Assembly: GCA_016716425.1 (NCBI GenBank)
Contig: JADJWJ010000021.1
Coordinates: 394,963-458,962, forward strand
Reading direction: 5' to 3'
Length of the DNA: 64,000 nt
Source: Betaproteobacteria bacterium
GTDB lineage: Bacteria; Pseudomonadota; Gammaproteobacteria; Burkholderiales; Casimicrobiaceae
Position 1 is the stretch's first letter. Every line of letters starts with the position of its first letter. A program made the position numbers and the translations under genes. Below the pieces are notes generated by a model. The model had not been told where the DNA came from and did no database searches. It saw only the letters and a program-made list of their open reading frames with translations. Positions 22,142 through 30,163 of this stretch are shown piece after piece.

Positions 22142-23044
22142 ATGCCGCCGTCGAACTCCGACCTCGACAAGCTCCTCCATCGCGCCGAAGCTGTCCTCGC
22201 GCGCGTCGAGGCGCTGCTGCCGCCGCCGGTCCCCGATCCGGACTGGCGGCAGGTGACGGCGGCACGTTGGCGCAAGCGCGGCGGCCGCGGCTACCTGCAG
22301 ACGGTCGCGCATCCGCACGCGATCCGGCTCGACGACCTCGTGGCCATCGACGAGCAGAAGCAGGCGATCGATCGCAACACGCGCCAGTTCGTCGCCGGCC
22401 TGCCGGCGAACAACGTGCTTCTGACCGGCTCGCGCGGTACCGGCAAGTCGTCGCTGGTGAAGGCGATGCTGGCGCGGTACGCCGCGAAGGGCCTGCGCCT
22501 GATCGAAGTCGACAAGGGCGACCTCACCGACCTGCCGGACATCGCGGAGCGTGTCGAGGGCTTGCCGCAGAAATTCGTGGTGTTCTGCGACGATCTCACG
22601 TTCGACGCCGGCGAGGCCGGCTACAAGGCGCTGAAGGTGATGCTCGACGGGTCCATCGCAGGTGCCGCCGGCAATGTCGTGATTTACGCGACGTCGAACC
22701 GGCGGCACCTGCTGCCCGAGTACTTCAGCGAGAACCTGGAGACGAAGCACGTCGGCGACGAGGTGCATCCGGGCGAGTCGGTCGAGGAGAAGATCTCGCT
22801 GTCCGAGCGCTTCGGCCTGTGGATCTCGTTCTATCCGTTCGCGCAGGACGATTACCTCGCCGCCGTCGCCGGCTGGCTCGCCCACTTCGGCGTCAAGCCT
22901 GCGGCGGGTCCGCGCGAGGCCGAGGCGCGCACGCGCGAGGCGCTGCAGTGGGCGCTGCAGCGCGGCTCGCGCAGCGGCCGCGTCGCCTGGCAGTTCGCGA
23001 AGAACCACGCGGGGGCGCAGGCGCTGAAGCCGCGCCGGCCGTGA
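22142..23044 (+). CDS. DUF815 family AAA-type ATPase
   Basis: A 300-residue ATPase of the DUF815 family, function not known to me beyond its AAA-like core. Walker A GSRGTGKSSLVKAML lies near residue 99, a Walker B-like FVVFCDDLTF near 148, and sensor-like VVIYATSNRRHLLPEY follows. The longer open frame upstream of 22142 runs back through the repeat into argJ and is rejected. The stop codon lies at the first base of a tandem repeat array. In betaproteobacteria this gene typically stands next to mutT/thiE. Confidence 0.88.
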   Translation: MPPSNSDLDKLLHRAEAVLARVEALLPPPVPDPDWRQVTAARWRKRGGRGYLQTVAHPHAIRLDDLVAIDEQKQAIDRNTRQFVAGLPANNVLLTGSRGTGKSSLVKAMLARYAAKGLRLIEVDKGDLTDLPDIAERVEGLPQKFVVFCDDLTFDAGEAGYKALKVMLDGSIAGAAGNVVIYATSNRRHLLPEYFSENLETKHVGDEVHPGESVEEKISLSERFGLWISFYPFAQDDYLAAVAGWLAHFGVKPAAGPREAEARTREALQWALQRGSRSGRVAWQFAKNHAGAQALKPRRP

Positions 23045-23307
23045 GCCCGACGGGCCGCCCCGAGGGCGAACACCGGAGCGCGCAGCGCGAAGGTAGCCCG
23101 ATCAGCCCGACGGGCCGCCCCGAGGGCGAACACCGGAGCGCGCAGCGCGAAGGTAGCCCGATCAGCCCGACGGGCCGCCCCGAGGGCGAACACCGGAGCG
23201 CGCAGCGCGAAGGTGGCCCGATCAGCCCGACGGGCCGCCCCGAGGGCGAACACCGGAGCGCGCAGCGCGAAGGTAGCCCGATCAGCCCGACGGGCCGCCC
23301 CGAGGGC
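23044..23307 (+). repeat. Tandem array, four full copies and a partial fifth of a 60-bp repeat
   Basis: Copies begin at 23044, 23104, 23164, 23224 and 23284 with AGCCCGACGGGCCGCCCC. The first four are identical apart from single-base changes; the fifth diverges after about 24 bases. The core GGGCCGCCCC is the reverse complement of that in the 78-bp array in ddl. The period is a multiple of three, and frames stay open through it on both strands, but no gene is supported here. Confidence 0.94.
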
Positions 23308-23363
23308 CGAGGTGGCCAATGCGCCGGAGCGCGCCGCGCGAAGGTGCTCCAATGAGCACCGCA

Positions 23364-23423
23364 GGGCCGCCCCAAGGTGCGCGCCCCCGGGGGGGTGCGG
23401 CGCGAAGCGCCGGTCGGGGGGGA
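23364..23423 (+). repeat. Single divergent copy of the GGGGCGGCCC-family element
   Basis: GGGCCGCCCCAAGG, then a CCCCCGGGGGGG stem, then GCGGCGCGAAGCGCCG and a run of G. This has the order of parts seen (on the opposite strand) in the 78-bp and 81-bp arrays. It overlaps the apparent 5' end of the Nudix/ThiE gene and blurs its start codon. Confidence 0.65.
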
Positions 23424-24366
23424 TCCTGCATGCCGGATCGTCCGCGTCGCGGCCGCCGTGCTGCTGCGGCCGGACGGGCAGGTGCTGCTCGCGCAGCGGC
23501 CCGAGGGCAAGCCGTACGCCGGCTACTGGGAGTTCCCGGGCGGCAAGCTCGAGCCGGGCGAGTCGCCGCGCACCGCGCTCGCGCGCGAGCTGCACGAGGA
23601 ACTCGGGATCACGGTGCGCCGCGCCTCGCCGTGGCTCGTGCAGGAGTTCGTGTACCCGCACGCGCACGTCGAGCTTCATTTCTTTCGCGTGTACGCGTGG
23701 GACGGGCAGCTCCACGGCCGCGACGGGCAGGCGTTCGCATGGCAGGTGCCGGGCCGGTGGTCGGTCGCGCCGCTGCTGCCCGCCAACACGCGCATCCTCG
23801 CGGCACTCGACCTCCCCGCCGTCTACGCGATCACCTGCGCGGAAGACTCGGACGAGGACGCGTTCCTCGCCCGCGCCGAGCGCGCGCTGGCGTCGGGGCT
23901 GCGTCTCGTGCAGCTGCGCGACAGGACGTGGCCGCACGCGCGCCGGCTCGCGTTCGCGCGCCGGCTGGTCCCGCTCGCGCACGGACACGGCGCGCGCGTG
24001 CTGTGGAACGGCCGCGAGGACGACGCTCGCGCGGCGGGTTGCGACGGCGCGCACTGGCCGGCCGCGGCGCTGGCCGAGGCGCGCACGCGACCGCACGACC
24101 TCCTCGTGGCAGCGTCGTGCCACACGGCCGCCGAGATCGCGCGCGCCGGCGCGCTCGGCCTCGACTTCGCGGTGCTGGGGACCGTGCTGCCGACGCCCAC
24201 GCATCCCGACGCCGTACCGCTCGGCTGGGACGGGCTTGCCGCGACCATCGCGCGTACGCGGCTGCCCGTGTACGCGCTCGGCGGGCTCACGCGTGCGGAT
24301 GTCGAGCAGGCGATCGACCACGGTGCGCACGGCGTCGCGCTGCGCCGTGCGGCGTGGGTCGACTGA
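23377..24366 (+). CDS. Nudix hydrolase (MutT-like) fused to a ThiE-like domain
   Basis: The N-terminal Nudix domain (about residues 22-145) has the full box GGKLEPGESPRTALARELHE followed by ELGI, as in MutT enzymes that remove 8-oxo-dGTP. The C-terminal half (about 160-325) resembles thiamine-phosphate synthase (TIM barrel), with LRLVQLRDRTWP and LGTVLPTPTHPDAVPLGWDG. This fusion is known in several proteobacteria. The start is uncertain: GTG 23377 and GTG 23395 lie inside a repeat element. An ATG at 23430 is out of frame by one base, exactly where a normal MutT N-terminus would begin, hinting at a small indel. The 3' end is 6 bases from the convergent yacG. Confidence 0.88.
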   Translation: MRAPGGVRREAPVGGDPACRIVRVAAAVLLRPDGQVLLAQRPEGKPYAGYWEFPGGKLEPGESPRTALARELHEELGITVRRASPWLVQEFVYPHAHVELHFFRVYAWDGQLHGRDGQAFAWQVPGRWSVAPLLPANTRILAALDLPAVYAITCAEDSDEDAFLARAERALASGLRLVQLRDRTWPHARRLAFARRLVPLAHGHGARVLWNGREDDARAAGCDGAHWPAAALAEARTRPHDLLVAASCHTAAEIARAGALGLDFAVLGTVLPTPTHPDAVPLGWDGLAATIARTRLPVYALGGLTRADVEQAIDHGAHGVALRRAAWVD

Positions 24367-24372
24367 CGGGCG

Positions 24373-24588
24373 TCAGTCGTCGCGCGGGATCGCATCGGCG
24401 GCATCGCTCGGCGCCTCGTCGTCACGCGGCTCGACGGCGGGCACGCGGTACTTCTCGCTCGCCCACGCACCGAGGTCGATCAGCTTGCAGCGCTCGGAGC
24501 AGAACGGCCGCCAGCGCGAAGCGGGCGTCCACGCGACGGCGTTGCCGCAGCGGGGGCAACTGACGATGCGGGGCGGGCGCGCGTTCAC
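24373..24588 (-). CDS. yacG: Zinc-binding DNA gyrase inhibitor YacG
   Basis: A 71-residue protein with the four-cysteine zinc knuckle CPRCGN (about 11-16) and FCSERCKLIDLGAWASE (about 29-45), the YacG signature. Family members bind GyrB and inhibit gyrase. The start is a GTG giving MNARPPRIVSCPRCG; longer frames upstream are antisense shadows. The acidic C-terminal tail is family-typical. In many proteobacteria yacG clusters with coaE and zapD, as here. Confidence 0.93.
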   Translation of the reverse strand: MNARPPRIVSCPRCGNAVAWTPASRWRPFCSERCKLIDLGAWASEKYRVPAVEPRDDEAPSDAADAIPRDD

Positions 24589-24837
24589 GTCGGTCGAGCG
24601 GTAACGGATCCTCGTGCAGCATACGTCGGCGCGTGCCCCGGCCGCCAGCAGCGCGACGCCAGGAGGCCACGCGGCGGGTGTGCTTCTCGCGCCGCGCGCA
24701 AGGGCACGGCGATGCGCGGCCGACGGATGCGCCTGTGCGCGACTTGTGTCGCCCGGACGCTGCGGGCAGAATCGCCGGGCACGCGACCGCGCCGGAGGCC
24801 ACCGCTCGGGGACGCGTGAACTCGAGGGGAGGCGTCG

Positions 24838-26115
24838 ATGAGCACGTTCCACGCATCCGCACGGCGACTGCGCGCGGCATCCGCGGCCTGCGCCGCCGCT
24901 GCGCTGTTGGCAACCGCCGTCGCGCTTCCGACTTCGGCGTTCGCCGGTGGCAGCGCGAAGTTCGTACTGGGCCCGCCGGGCAATCCGGAGACGGTCACCC
25001 GGCACTACGGCGCCGGCGTCTTCTCCGACCTGTTGTCATACCAGAGTTCATCCGGGCCCGTATTCTCGGTCGAGATGTACCTGATCGGCAGGCCCGACGG
25101 CAAGACCGGCGCCAAGGCCTTCGTCTCGGCGAACGCCGCGACCATCGCACAGGTGGCGGTGACCAACGTCCTGCAGCGGTACACGCTGCAACCGCCGGCC
25201 GGCGCCAGCTTCGCCGGAGGCAGGCTCGTGCTCTACGCGGCGCTCGCCGGTGCCGACGTTCGTGACCACGGAACGCTCGACCTCGGGCTCGACGTCCGGG
25301 CGTACCGCGGCGCGTCGTGGGAAGCCAGGAACAGCGGGCAGCGGACCGTCGACGACCAGGCGGGCAGCGAGGAAGTCGAGTTCGCCGTCGTCGTCGACCT
25401 GCCCGCGACCCTCGATTCGGCGCAGAGCGTGAGCGTCGACATGACCATGAGCCTGACGGCGACCGCCAACATCCCCCCCAGCGGCGGCGCCGTGCAGTTC
25501 TCGATTGCCGACGCGTACTACGGCGGCGGCCGCGTCGCCGCGTTCCGCGTGCTGAACGCGGCGGGGGCGCAGGTGACCGGATTCAAGCTCAGTGCGGGCG
25601 GCAGCAGCATCGAGGAGCGGCTGCCGCCGCCGTCGGGGCAGGTCCGCGCGATCGAGTACTTCCACCCGGCGTTCGACCACTACTTCGTCACGGCGAACGC
25701 CGACGAAATCGCGAAGCTCGATGCGGGCGTGATTTCCGGATGGCAGCGGACCGGCCAGTCGTTCAACGTCTACGCGACGTCGGGATCGGGCCACCCGGCC
25801 GTGTGCCGCTTCTTCTCCGAGGCGTTCGCGCCCAAGAGCTCGCACTTCTACGCGCCGCGCGGACTGGGCTGCGAGCCGGTGTTCGCGGATCCCGCGTGGA
25901 AGTACGAGGGCGACGTCTTCTACATGCCGCTGCCGGATGCCGCGGGAGACTGTCCGGCCGGCACGCTCCCGGTGTACCGCCTGTACAACAACGGCATGGG
26001 CGGCGCACCCAACCACCGGTTCACGACCAGCGCGGAGACATTCGCCGAAATGAAGCGCGACGGATACATTGCCGAGGGGGCGGGTGTCGGCGTCGGCATG
26101 TGCTCGCCCGAGTGA
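24838..26115 (+). CDS. Exported protein with DUF5648-like C-terminal repeats
   Basis: A 425-residue protein with a long signal peptide (about residues 1-36, ending SAFA). The N-terminal two thirds is a beta-rich region without a recognised family. The C-terminal third has two copies of a pattern around YFHPAFDHYFVTA and YRLYNNGMGGAPNHRFTTS, the H-F/Y-T/V-T type repeat I associate with DUF5648 domains of exported proteins. Cysteines in VCRFFSE, LGCEPVF, GDCPAG and MCSPE could form disulfides. It interrupts the yacG-zapD-coaE cluster on the opposite strand and looks like an insertion there. Function unknown. Confidence 0.85.
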   Translation: MSTFHASARRLRAASAACAAAALLATAVALPTSAFAGGSAKFVLGPPGNPETVTRHYGAGVFSDLLSYQSSSGPVFSVEMYLIGRPDGKTGAKAFVSANAATIAQVAVTNVLQRYTLQPPAGASFAGGRLVLYAALAGADVRDHGTLDLGLDVRAYRGASWEARNSGQRTVDDQAGSEEVEFAVVVDLPATLDSAQSVSVDMTMSLTATANIPPSGGAVQFSIADAYYGGGRVAAFRVLNAAGAQVTGFKLSAGGSSIEERLPPPSGQVRAIEYFHPAFDHYFVTANADEIAKLDAGVISGWQRTGQSFNVYATSGSGHPAVCRFFSEAFAPKSSHFYAPRGLGCEPVFADPAWKYEGDVFYMPLPDAAGDCPAGTLPVYRLYNNGMGGAPNHRFTTSAETFAEMKRDGYIAEGAGVGVGMCSPE

Positions 26116-26168
26116 CCGGATACGGTGGGTTCGCGCTGCAAATCCCGGGGGATTGCGCGCGCGAGAAC

Positions 26169-26200
26169 CGAGCCTGGCTCGATTCGGCTGGCCAGGCTCG
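26169..26200. terminator. Perfect 10-bp hairpin between convergent genes
   Basis: Arms 26169-26178 and 26191-26200 are perfectly complementary with a 12-base loop. It lies 53 bases after the exported-protein stop, in the 255-base gap facing convergent zapD. There is no T-tract on either side, so termination would have to be Rho-assisted or the hairpin serves as a 3' stabiliser. No gene was found in the rest of the gap. Confidence 0.45.
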
Positions 26201-26370
26201 ATCGCGACTCGAGCGCGCGGCGATCGCCCTCGTTCGAAGGCGGTCGGCACGGTTGCGCGGGCGACCGGGCGATCCGCGCAGCGCGCTGCGTGGCCTTCGG
26301 CGCTGACTTCATTCGGCCGCTGGACGCGGGCACGGCCGCGCAGCGGCCATGCCGGGCCTGCAGACGCGGG

Positions 26371-27129
26371 TCACAGGTTGCAGAACATCAGCTCGAACTC
26401 GACGTCGCCGTCGTAGACGGCGCCACGGTCCATGCCGGAGACGCCGATGAAGCGGATGTTGAGCGCGTACTTGTTGGCGCTGATCTCGGGCACGCAGGCC
26501 AGTTCCCTGGCGACGGCCAGCCGCAGCAGCTGCGCGACCTTGGTCGTCGTCAGCATCAGCTGGAACACGCCGCGGTAGGCGGTGTGGCGGCTCGCGCGAC
26601 CGTTGTCGCGCAGGAGCTTCAGCACGATCGCCGAGCCGGCGCGGATCGGCGCGAACGGCTCCAGCCAGCCCTTGAGGTCGTTGCGCCGCGCGCCCGGGTC
26701 CTGGTGCAGCCACCAGTGGTAGGCCGGCAGGTCGAATTCGCAGACGCCGCCGGGGATCGCCGTGCGCTGCTTGATCGCCATCAGCCACTCGTTGTCGCGC
26801 AGGTGCGCGCCGACCTTGCCGGCCTGCGCCAGCAATTGCGCGTTGACGGCGTCGATCTCGGCGAGCAGCAGGTCGAGCGTGCGCTGGTCGATCTGCGGGT
26901 TCTCGCGCAGCGGCGAGAGCATCTGGCGCTGGCGTTCGAGCTCCTGCAGCAGGTCCGTCTTGAGGTCGGCCCGCGCGGCGACGTCGGTGATCTCGAACAG
27001 CGCGAGCAGCGCGCCGTGGTGGTCCTGCGCGGCGTCCTGCGCCGCGAAGTAGCCGGCGCGCGCGAACAGGTCCTCGAGCCGCATCAGCGTGCGGACGCGC
27101 TCGTTCAAGGGGTGCTCGTACCGGATCAC
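26371..27129 (-). CDS. zapD: Z-ring associated protein ZapD
   Basis: A cytoplasmic FtsZ-bundling protein of 252 residues, the usual length. Recognised by MIRYEHPLNERVRTLMRLED at the N-terminus, FEITDVAARADLKTDLLQEL and CEFDLPAYHWWLH in the middle. Highly helical at the N-terminal half and beta-rich towards the C-terminus. It lies 6 bases downstream of coaE on the same strand and is probably co-transcribed with it. Confidence 0.96.
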   Translation of the reverse strand: MIRYEHPLNERVRTLMRLEDLFARAGYFAAQDAAQDHHGALLALFEITDVAARADLKTDLLQELERQRQMLSPLRENPQIDQRTLDLLLAEIDAVNAQLLAQAGKVGAHLRDNEWLMAIKQRTAIPGGVCEFDLPAYHWWLHQDPGARRNDLKGWLEPFAPIRAGSAIVLKLLRDNGRASRHTAYRGVFQLMLTTTKVAQLLRLAVARELACVPEISANKYALNIRFIGVSGMDRGAVYDGDVEFELMFCNL

Positions 27130-27135
27130 GGTGAA

Positions 27136-27786
27136 TCAGCGGCTGCGCGAATGCGCGCCATTCTGGAGCGAACCGACCGCGGGTTCAAGCGCCGCGAGCC
27201 CGCGATAGCGGGCGTCGAGCTGCGCGACCTGTGGCGCCAGGGCGGCGAGCGGGCCTGCATTGTCGATCACGTCGTCGGCGCGCGCGAGGCGCTCCGCGCG
27301 CGGCAGCTGGGTCGCCATGATCGCACGCACCTCCGCCTCGGGAAGGCCGCTGCGTGCGACGACGCGCCGCACCTGTTCCTCCTCCGGACAGTCGACCACG
27401 AGGATGCGCGCGACGCGGGAGACGAGGTTGCCGCGCTCGAGCAGCAGGGGCACCGAGAGGATGCCGTACGGGCCCCGCCAGGCGCGGATCTCCGCGTCCA
27501 GCCGGGTGCCGATCAGCGGGTGCAGCAGCGCCTCGAGCTTCTTGCGGGCCGTGGCGTCCGCGAACACGGCCCGGCGGAGCCAGCCACGGTCGAGATTGCC
27601 GTCGGGAGCGCAGGCCTCGCCGCCGAACTCGGCGACGACAGCCGCGAAGCCGGCCTCGCCGCGCGCCGTGACGGCGTGCGCCGCCGCGTCGGCGTCGGCG
27701 ACCTCGACGCCCAGCGCGGCGAATGCCCGCGTCACTTCGGACTTGCCGCTGCCGATGCCGCCCGTGAGCCCGACGACGTAGGGCAT
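27136..27786 (-). CDS. coaE: Dephospho-CoA kinase CoaE
   Basis: The last step of coenzyme A synthesis (216 aa). The P-loop GLTGGIGSGKSEVTRAF starts at about residue 6; DADAAAHAV and LLHPLIG are conserved blocks. The ATG at 27786 gives the standard MPYVVGLTGGIGSGKS start. The open frame continues upstream only because it enters the 81-bp repeat array. Confidence 0.96.
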   Translation of the reverse strand: MPYVVGLTGGIGSGKSEVTRAFAALGVEVADADAAAHAVTARGEAGFAAVVAEFGGEACAPDGNLDRGWLRRAVFADATARKKLEALLHPLIGTRLDAEIRAWRGPYGILSVPLLLERGNLVSRVARILVVDCPEEEQVRRVVARSGLPEAEVRAIMATQLPRAERLARADDVIDNAGPLAALAPQVAQLDARYRGLAALEPAVGSLQNGAHSRSR

Positions 27787-27790
27787 GTCA

Positions 27791-28025
27791 GTCGCGCTGG
27801 GCCGCCCCGAGCGACTGACCTGCCCCCGCGGGGGGCAGCGAGTACCGCGAGCGTGGGGGCCCATTCACCGAGTCGCGCTGGGCCGTCCCGAGCGACTGAC
27901 CTGCCCCCGCGGGGGGCAGCGAGTACCGCGAGCGTGGGCGCCCATTCACCGAGTCGCGCTGGGCCGTCCCGAGCGACTGACCTGCCCCCGCGGGGGGCAG
28001 CGAGTACCGCGAGCGTGGGGCCCGC
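27791..28025 (-). repeat. Tandem array, three copies of an 81-bp repeat
   Basis: Copies start at 27791, 27872 and 27953 (GTCGCGCTGGGCC) and differ by single bases. Read on the minus strand each has CCCACGCTCGC, a CCCCC/GGGGG stem and CGGGGCGGCCC or CGGGACGGCCC, the same part order as the 78-bp array in ddl. It fills the whole gap between the pilD stop and the coaE start and sits 5 bases upstream of the coaE ATG. Confidence 0.94.
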
Positions 28026-28031
28026 TTCATC

Positions 28032-28880
28032 CTAGTGCGGGAACCAGATCTTCGCCAGCGGCGCGCCCCAGAAGAGCGCGAGCATCCCCGCGATGGCGAG
28101 GTACGGGCCGAAGGCCAGCGGCACGTTGTGGTCGCGGCCCTTGAGCACGACCAGGCCGATGCCGATGAGCGCCCCGACCACCGACGAGGCGAGCACGATC
28201 AGCGGCAGCATCTTCCAGCCGAGCCACGCGCCGAGCGCCGCCAGCAGCTTGAAGTCGCCGTGCCCCATGCCTTCCTTGCCGCGGATGAGCTTGAACAGCC
28301 AGTAGATCGACCACAGCACGAGGTAGCCGGCGATGGCACCGATCACGGCCTCCGGGAGCGGCACGAAGAGGCCGTACAGGTTCGCGAGCAGACCGCCCCA
28401 CAGGAGCGGCAGCGTGAGGTCGTCGGGCAGGAGCTGCGTGTCGAAGTCGATGAAGGTGAGCGCAAGCAGCGCCCACAGGAATGCGCACGCGGCGATCCCC
28501 TGCCACGTCGGGCCGAACTTCCAGATGGCGCCCGCCGCGACCACGCCGCCCAGGAGTTCGACCAGCGGGTAGCGCGGCGAGATCGCGGCGCCGCATGCGC
28601 TGCACTTGCCGCGCAGCGCCAGCCACGACACGACCGGGATGTTCTCGCCGGCGGTGATCCGGTGGCCGCACGCCGGGCACGCGGACCGGGGTACGACCAG
28701 GTTGTAGCGCGGCGCCGCCTCCGGCGGATGGCCCGCGAGCTCGGCGCACTCGCGCTGCCAGCTGCGCTCCATCATCTTCGGCAGCCGGTGCACGACCACG
28801 TTGAGGAAGCTGCCGACGCACAGTCCCACGACGGCGGCCACGATCGCGGCGGTCGCCGGATCGAGCAGGAACGCCGGCAT
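28032..28880 (-). CDS. pilD: Type IV prepilin peptidase / methyltransferase PilD
   Basis: An inner-membrane aspartic protease that cleaves and N-methylates type IV prepilins (282 aa, about eight helices). The cytoplasmic N-terminal domain has paired CPACG and CSACG zinc motifs. The two catalytic aspartates lie in TFIDFDTQLLPDDLTLP and in GMGHGDFKLL. It follows pilC by 22 bases in a pilB-pilC-pilD operon. No pilin gene is in the window. Confidence 0.96.
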   Translation of the reverse strand: MPAFLLDPATAAIVAAVVGLCVGSFLNVVVHRLPKMMERSWQRECAELAGHPPEAAPRYNLVVPRSACPACGHRITAGENIPVVSWLALRGKCSACGAAISPRYPLVELLGGVVAAGAIWKFGPTWQGIAACAFLWALLALTFIDFDTQLLPDDLTLPLLWGGLLANLYGLFVPLPEAVIGAIAGYLVLWSIYWLFKLIRGKEGMGHGDFKLLAALGAWLGWKMLPLIVLASSVVGALIGIGLVVLKGRDHNVPLAFGPYLAIAGMLALFWGAPLAKIWFPH

Positions 28881-28902
28881 CAGGGCCGCGCCGGCCGGGC
28901 CG

Positions 28903-30129
28903 TCATACCACCGCGCCGAGCTTGAAGATCGGCAGGTACATCGCGACGACGAGGCCCCCGATCACCACGCCGAGGAACACGATGATGATCGGCTCCAGCA
29001 GGCTCGACAGCGCGGCCACGGCGTCGTCGACCTCGCGCTCGAAGAAGTCCGCGATCTTGCCCAGCATGTTGTCGAGCGAGCCCGACTCCTCGCCGATCTG
29101 GATCATCTGCAGCACCATCGTCGGGAACAGCCCGGTGTTGGCCATCGCGTTGGTGAGGCTGGTGCCGGTGCTGACCTCGGTCTGGATCTTCTTCGTCGCC
29201 GCGACGTAGACCGCGTTGCCCGATGCGCCGCCGACGGCATCGAGGGACTCGACCAGAGGCACGCCCGCGGCGAACATCGTCTGCAGCGTGCGCGTCCAGC
29301 GGGCGATCGTCGCCTTCTCCAGGATCCCGCCGATCACCGGAAACTTGAGCATCACGCGGTCGAACCCGTAGCGGAACCCGGCCGAGCGCCGCAGCAGGAT
29401 CCCGAACGTCACGATGATTCCGATGACGATCAGGAACGCCGCCCACCACCAGGCGACCACCCACTCCGACATCGCGATGACGATGAGCGTCGGCGCGGGG
29501 AGGTCGGCGCCGAAGTTCGAGAAGACCTTCTTGAACGACGGGATCACCCAGATCATGATGATCCAGACGACGACGATCGCGACCACGACGACGGAGATCG
29601 GGTAGAACAGCGCCGACTTGATCTTGCTCTTGATCGCGAGCATCTTCTCCTTGTACGTCGCGAGCCGCTCGAGAATCGCGTCGATCGTGCCGGACGCCTC
29701 GCCGGCGGCGACCAGGTTGCAGTACAGCGTGTCGAAGTGCGCCGGGTGCTCGCGGAACGCCTGCGACATCGACGAGCCGGCCTCGATCTTGTTCTTGATG
29801 TCCATCATCAGCCGCGAGAAGCGCGCGTTGCTGTGGCCGCGGGCGACGATCTCGAACGCCTGCAGCATCGGCACGCCGGCCTTCAGCATCGTCGCGAGCT
29901 GCCGCGTGAAGAACGTGATGTCCTTCTCGTTGACCTTGCGCCCGCCGCGGAACGTCTGGCGGCGGATCTTGGTGAGGCGGATGCCCTGCCGCCGCAGATT
30001 GGTCGTGACGACCGTCTCGGAGGCGGCCCTCGACTCGCCGCGGACCTGGCGGTTGTTGCGGTCGACGCCTTCCCAGAGGAACGTGTATTCCTTGACGTCG
30101 CGGCGCTGGGCGGAAGTTGCGGTGGCCAT
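28903..30129 (-). CDS. pilC: Type IV pilus inner-membrane platform protein PilC
   Basis: The platform protein on which PilB acts (408 aa). Two GspF-type domains (about residues 75-200 and 280-400), each followed by a hydrophobic helix, with FTRQLATMLKAGVPMLQAFE in the first and WTRTLQTMFAAGVPLVESL in the second as the internal repeat. The ATG at 30129 with GGAACC upstream is preferred to an earlier ATG eight codons upstream. The gene follows pilB by 34 bases. Confidence 0.96.
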   Translation of the reverse strand: MATATSAQRRDVKEYTFLWEGVDRNNRQVRGESRAASETVVTTNLRRQGIRLTKIRRQTFRGGRKVNEKDITFFTRQLATMLKAGVPMLQAFEIVARGHSNARFSRLMMDIKNKIEAGSSMSQAFREHPAHFDTLYCNLVAAGEASGTIDAILERLATYKEKMLAIKSKIKSALFYPISVVVVAIVVVWIIMIWVIPSFKKVFSNFGADLPAPTLIVIAMSEWVVAWWWAAFLIVIGIIVTFGILLRRSAGFRYGFDRVMLKFPVIGGILEKATIARWTRTLQTMFAAGVPLVESLDAVGGASGNAVYVAATKKIQTEVSTGTSLTNAMANTGLFPTMVLQMIQIGEESGSLDNMLGKIADFFEREVDDAVAALSSLLEPIIIVFLGVVIGGLVVAMYLPIFKLGAVV

Positions 30130-30163
30130 GGGGGTTCCTTCGCGCGGCGGCATCAGCGCCGCG

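Noticed and set aside
23044..23307. CRISPR-like array
   Set aside because: The units are contiguous with no unique spacers and no cas genes; it is a plain tandem repeat.
22852..24330. A 492-residue minus-strand frame over the 60-bp array
   Set aside because: Antisense to DUF815 and the Nudix/ThiE gene; open only because the repeat period is a multiple of three.
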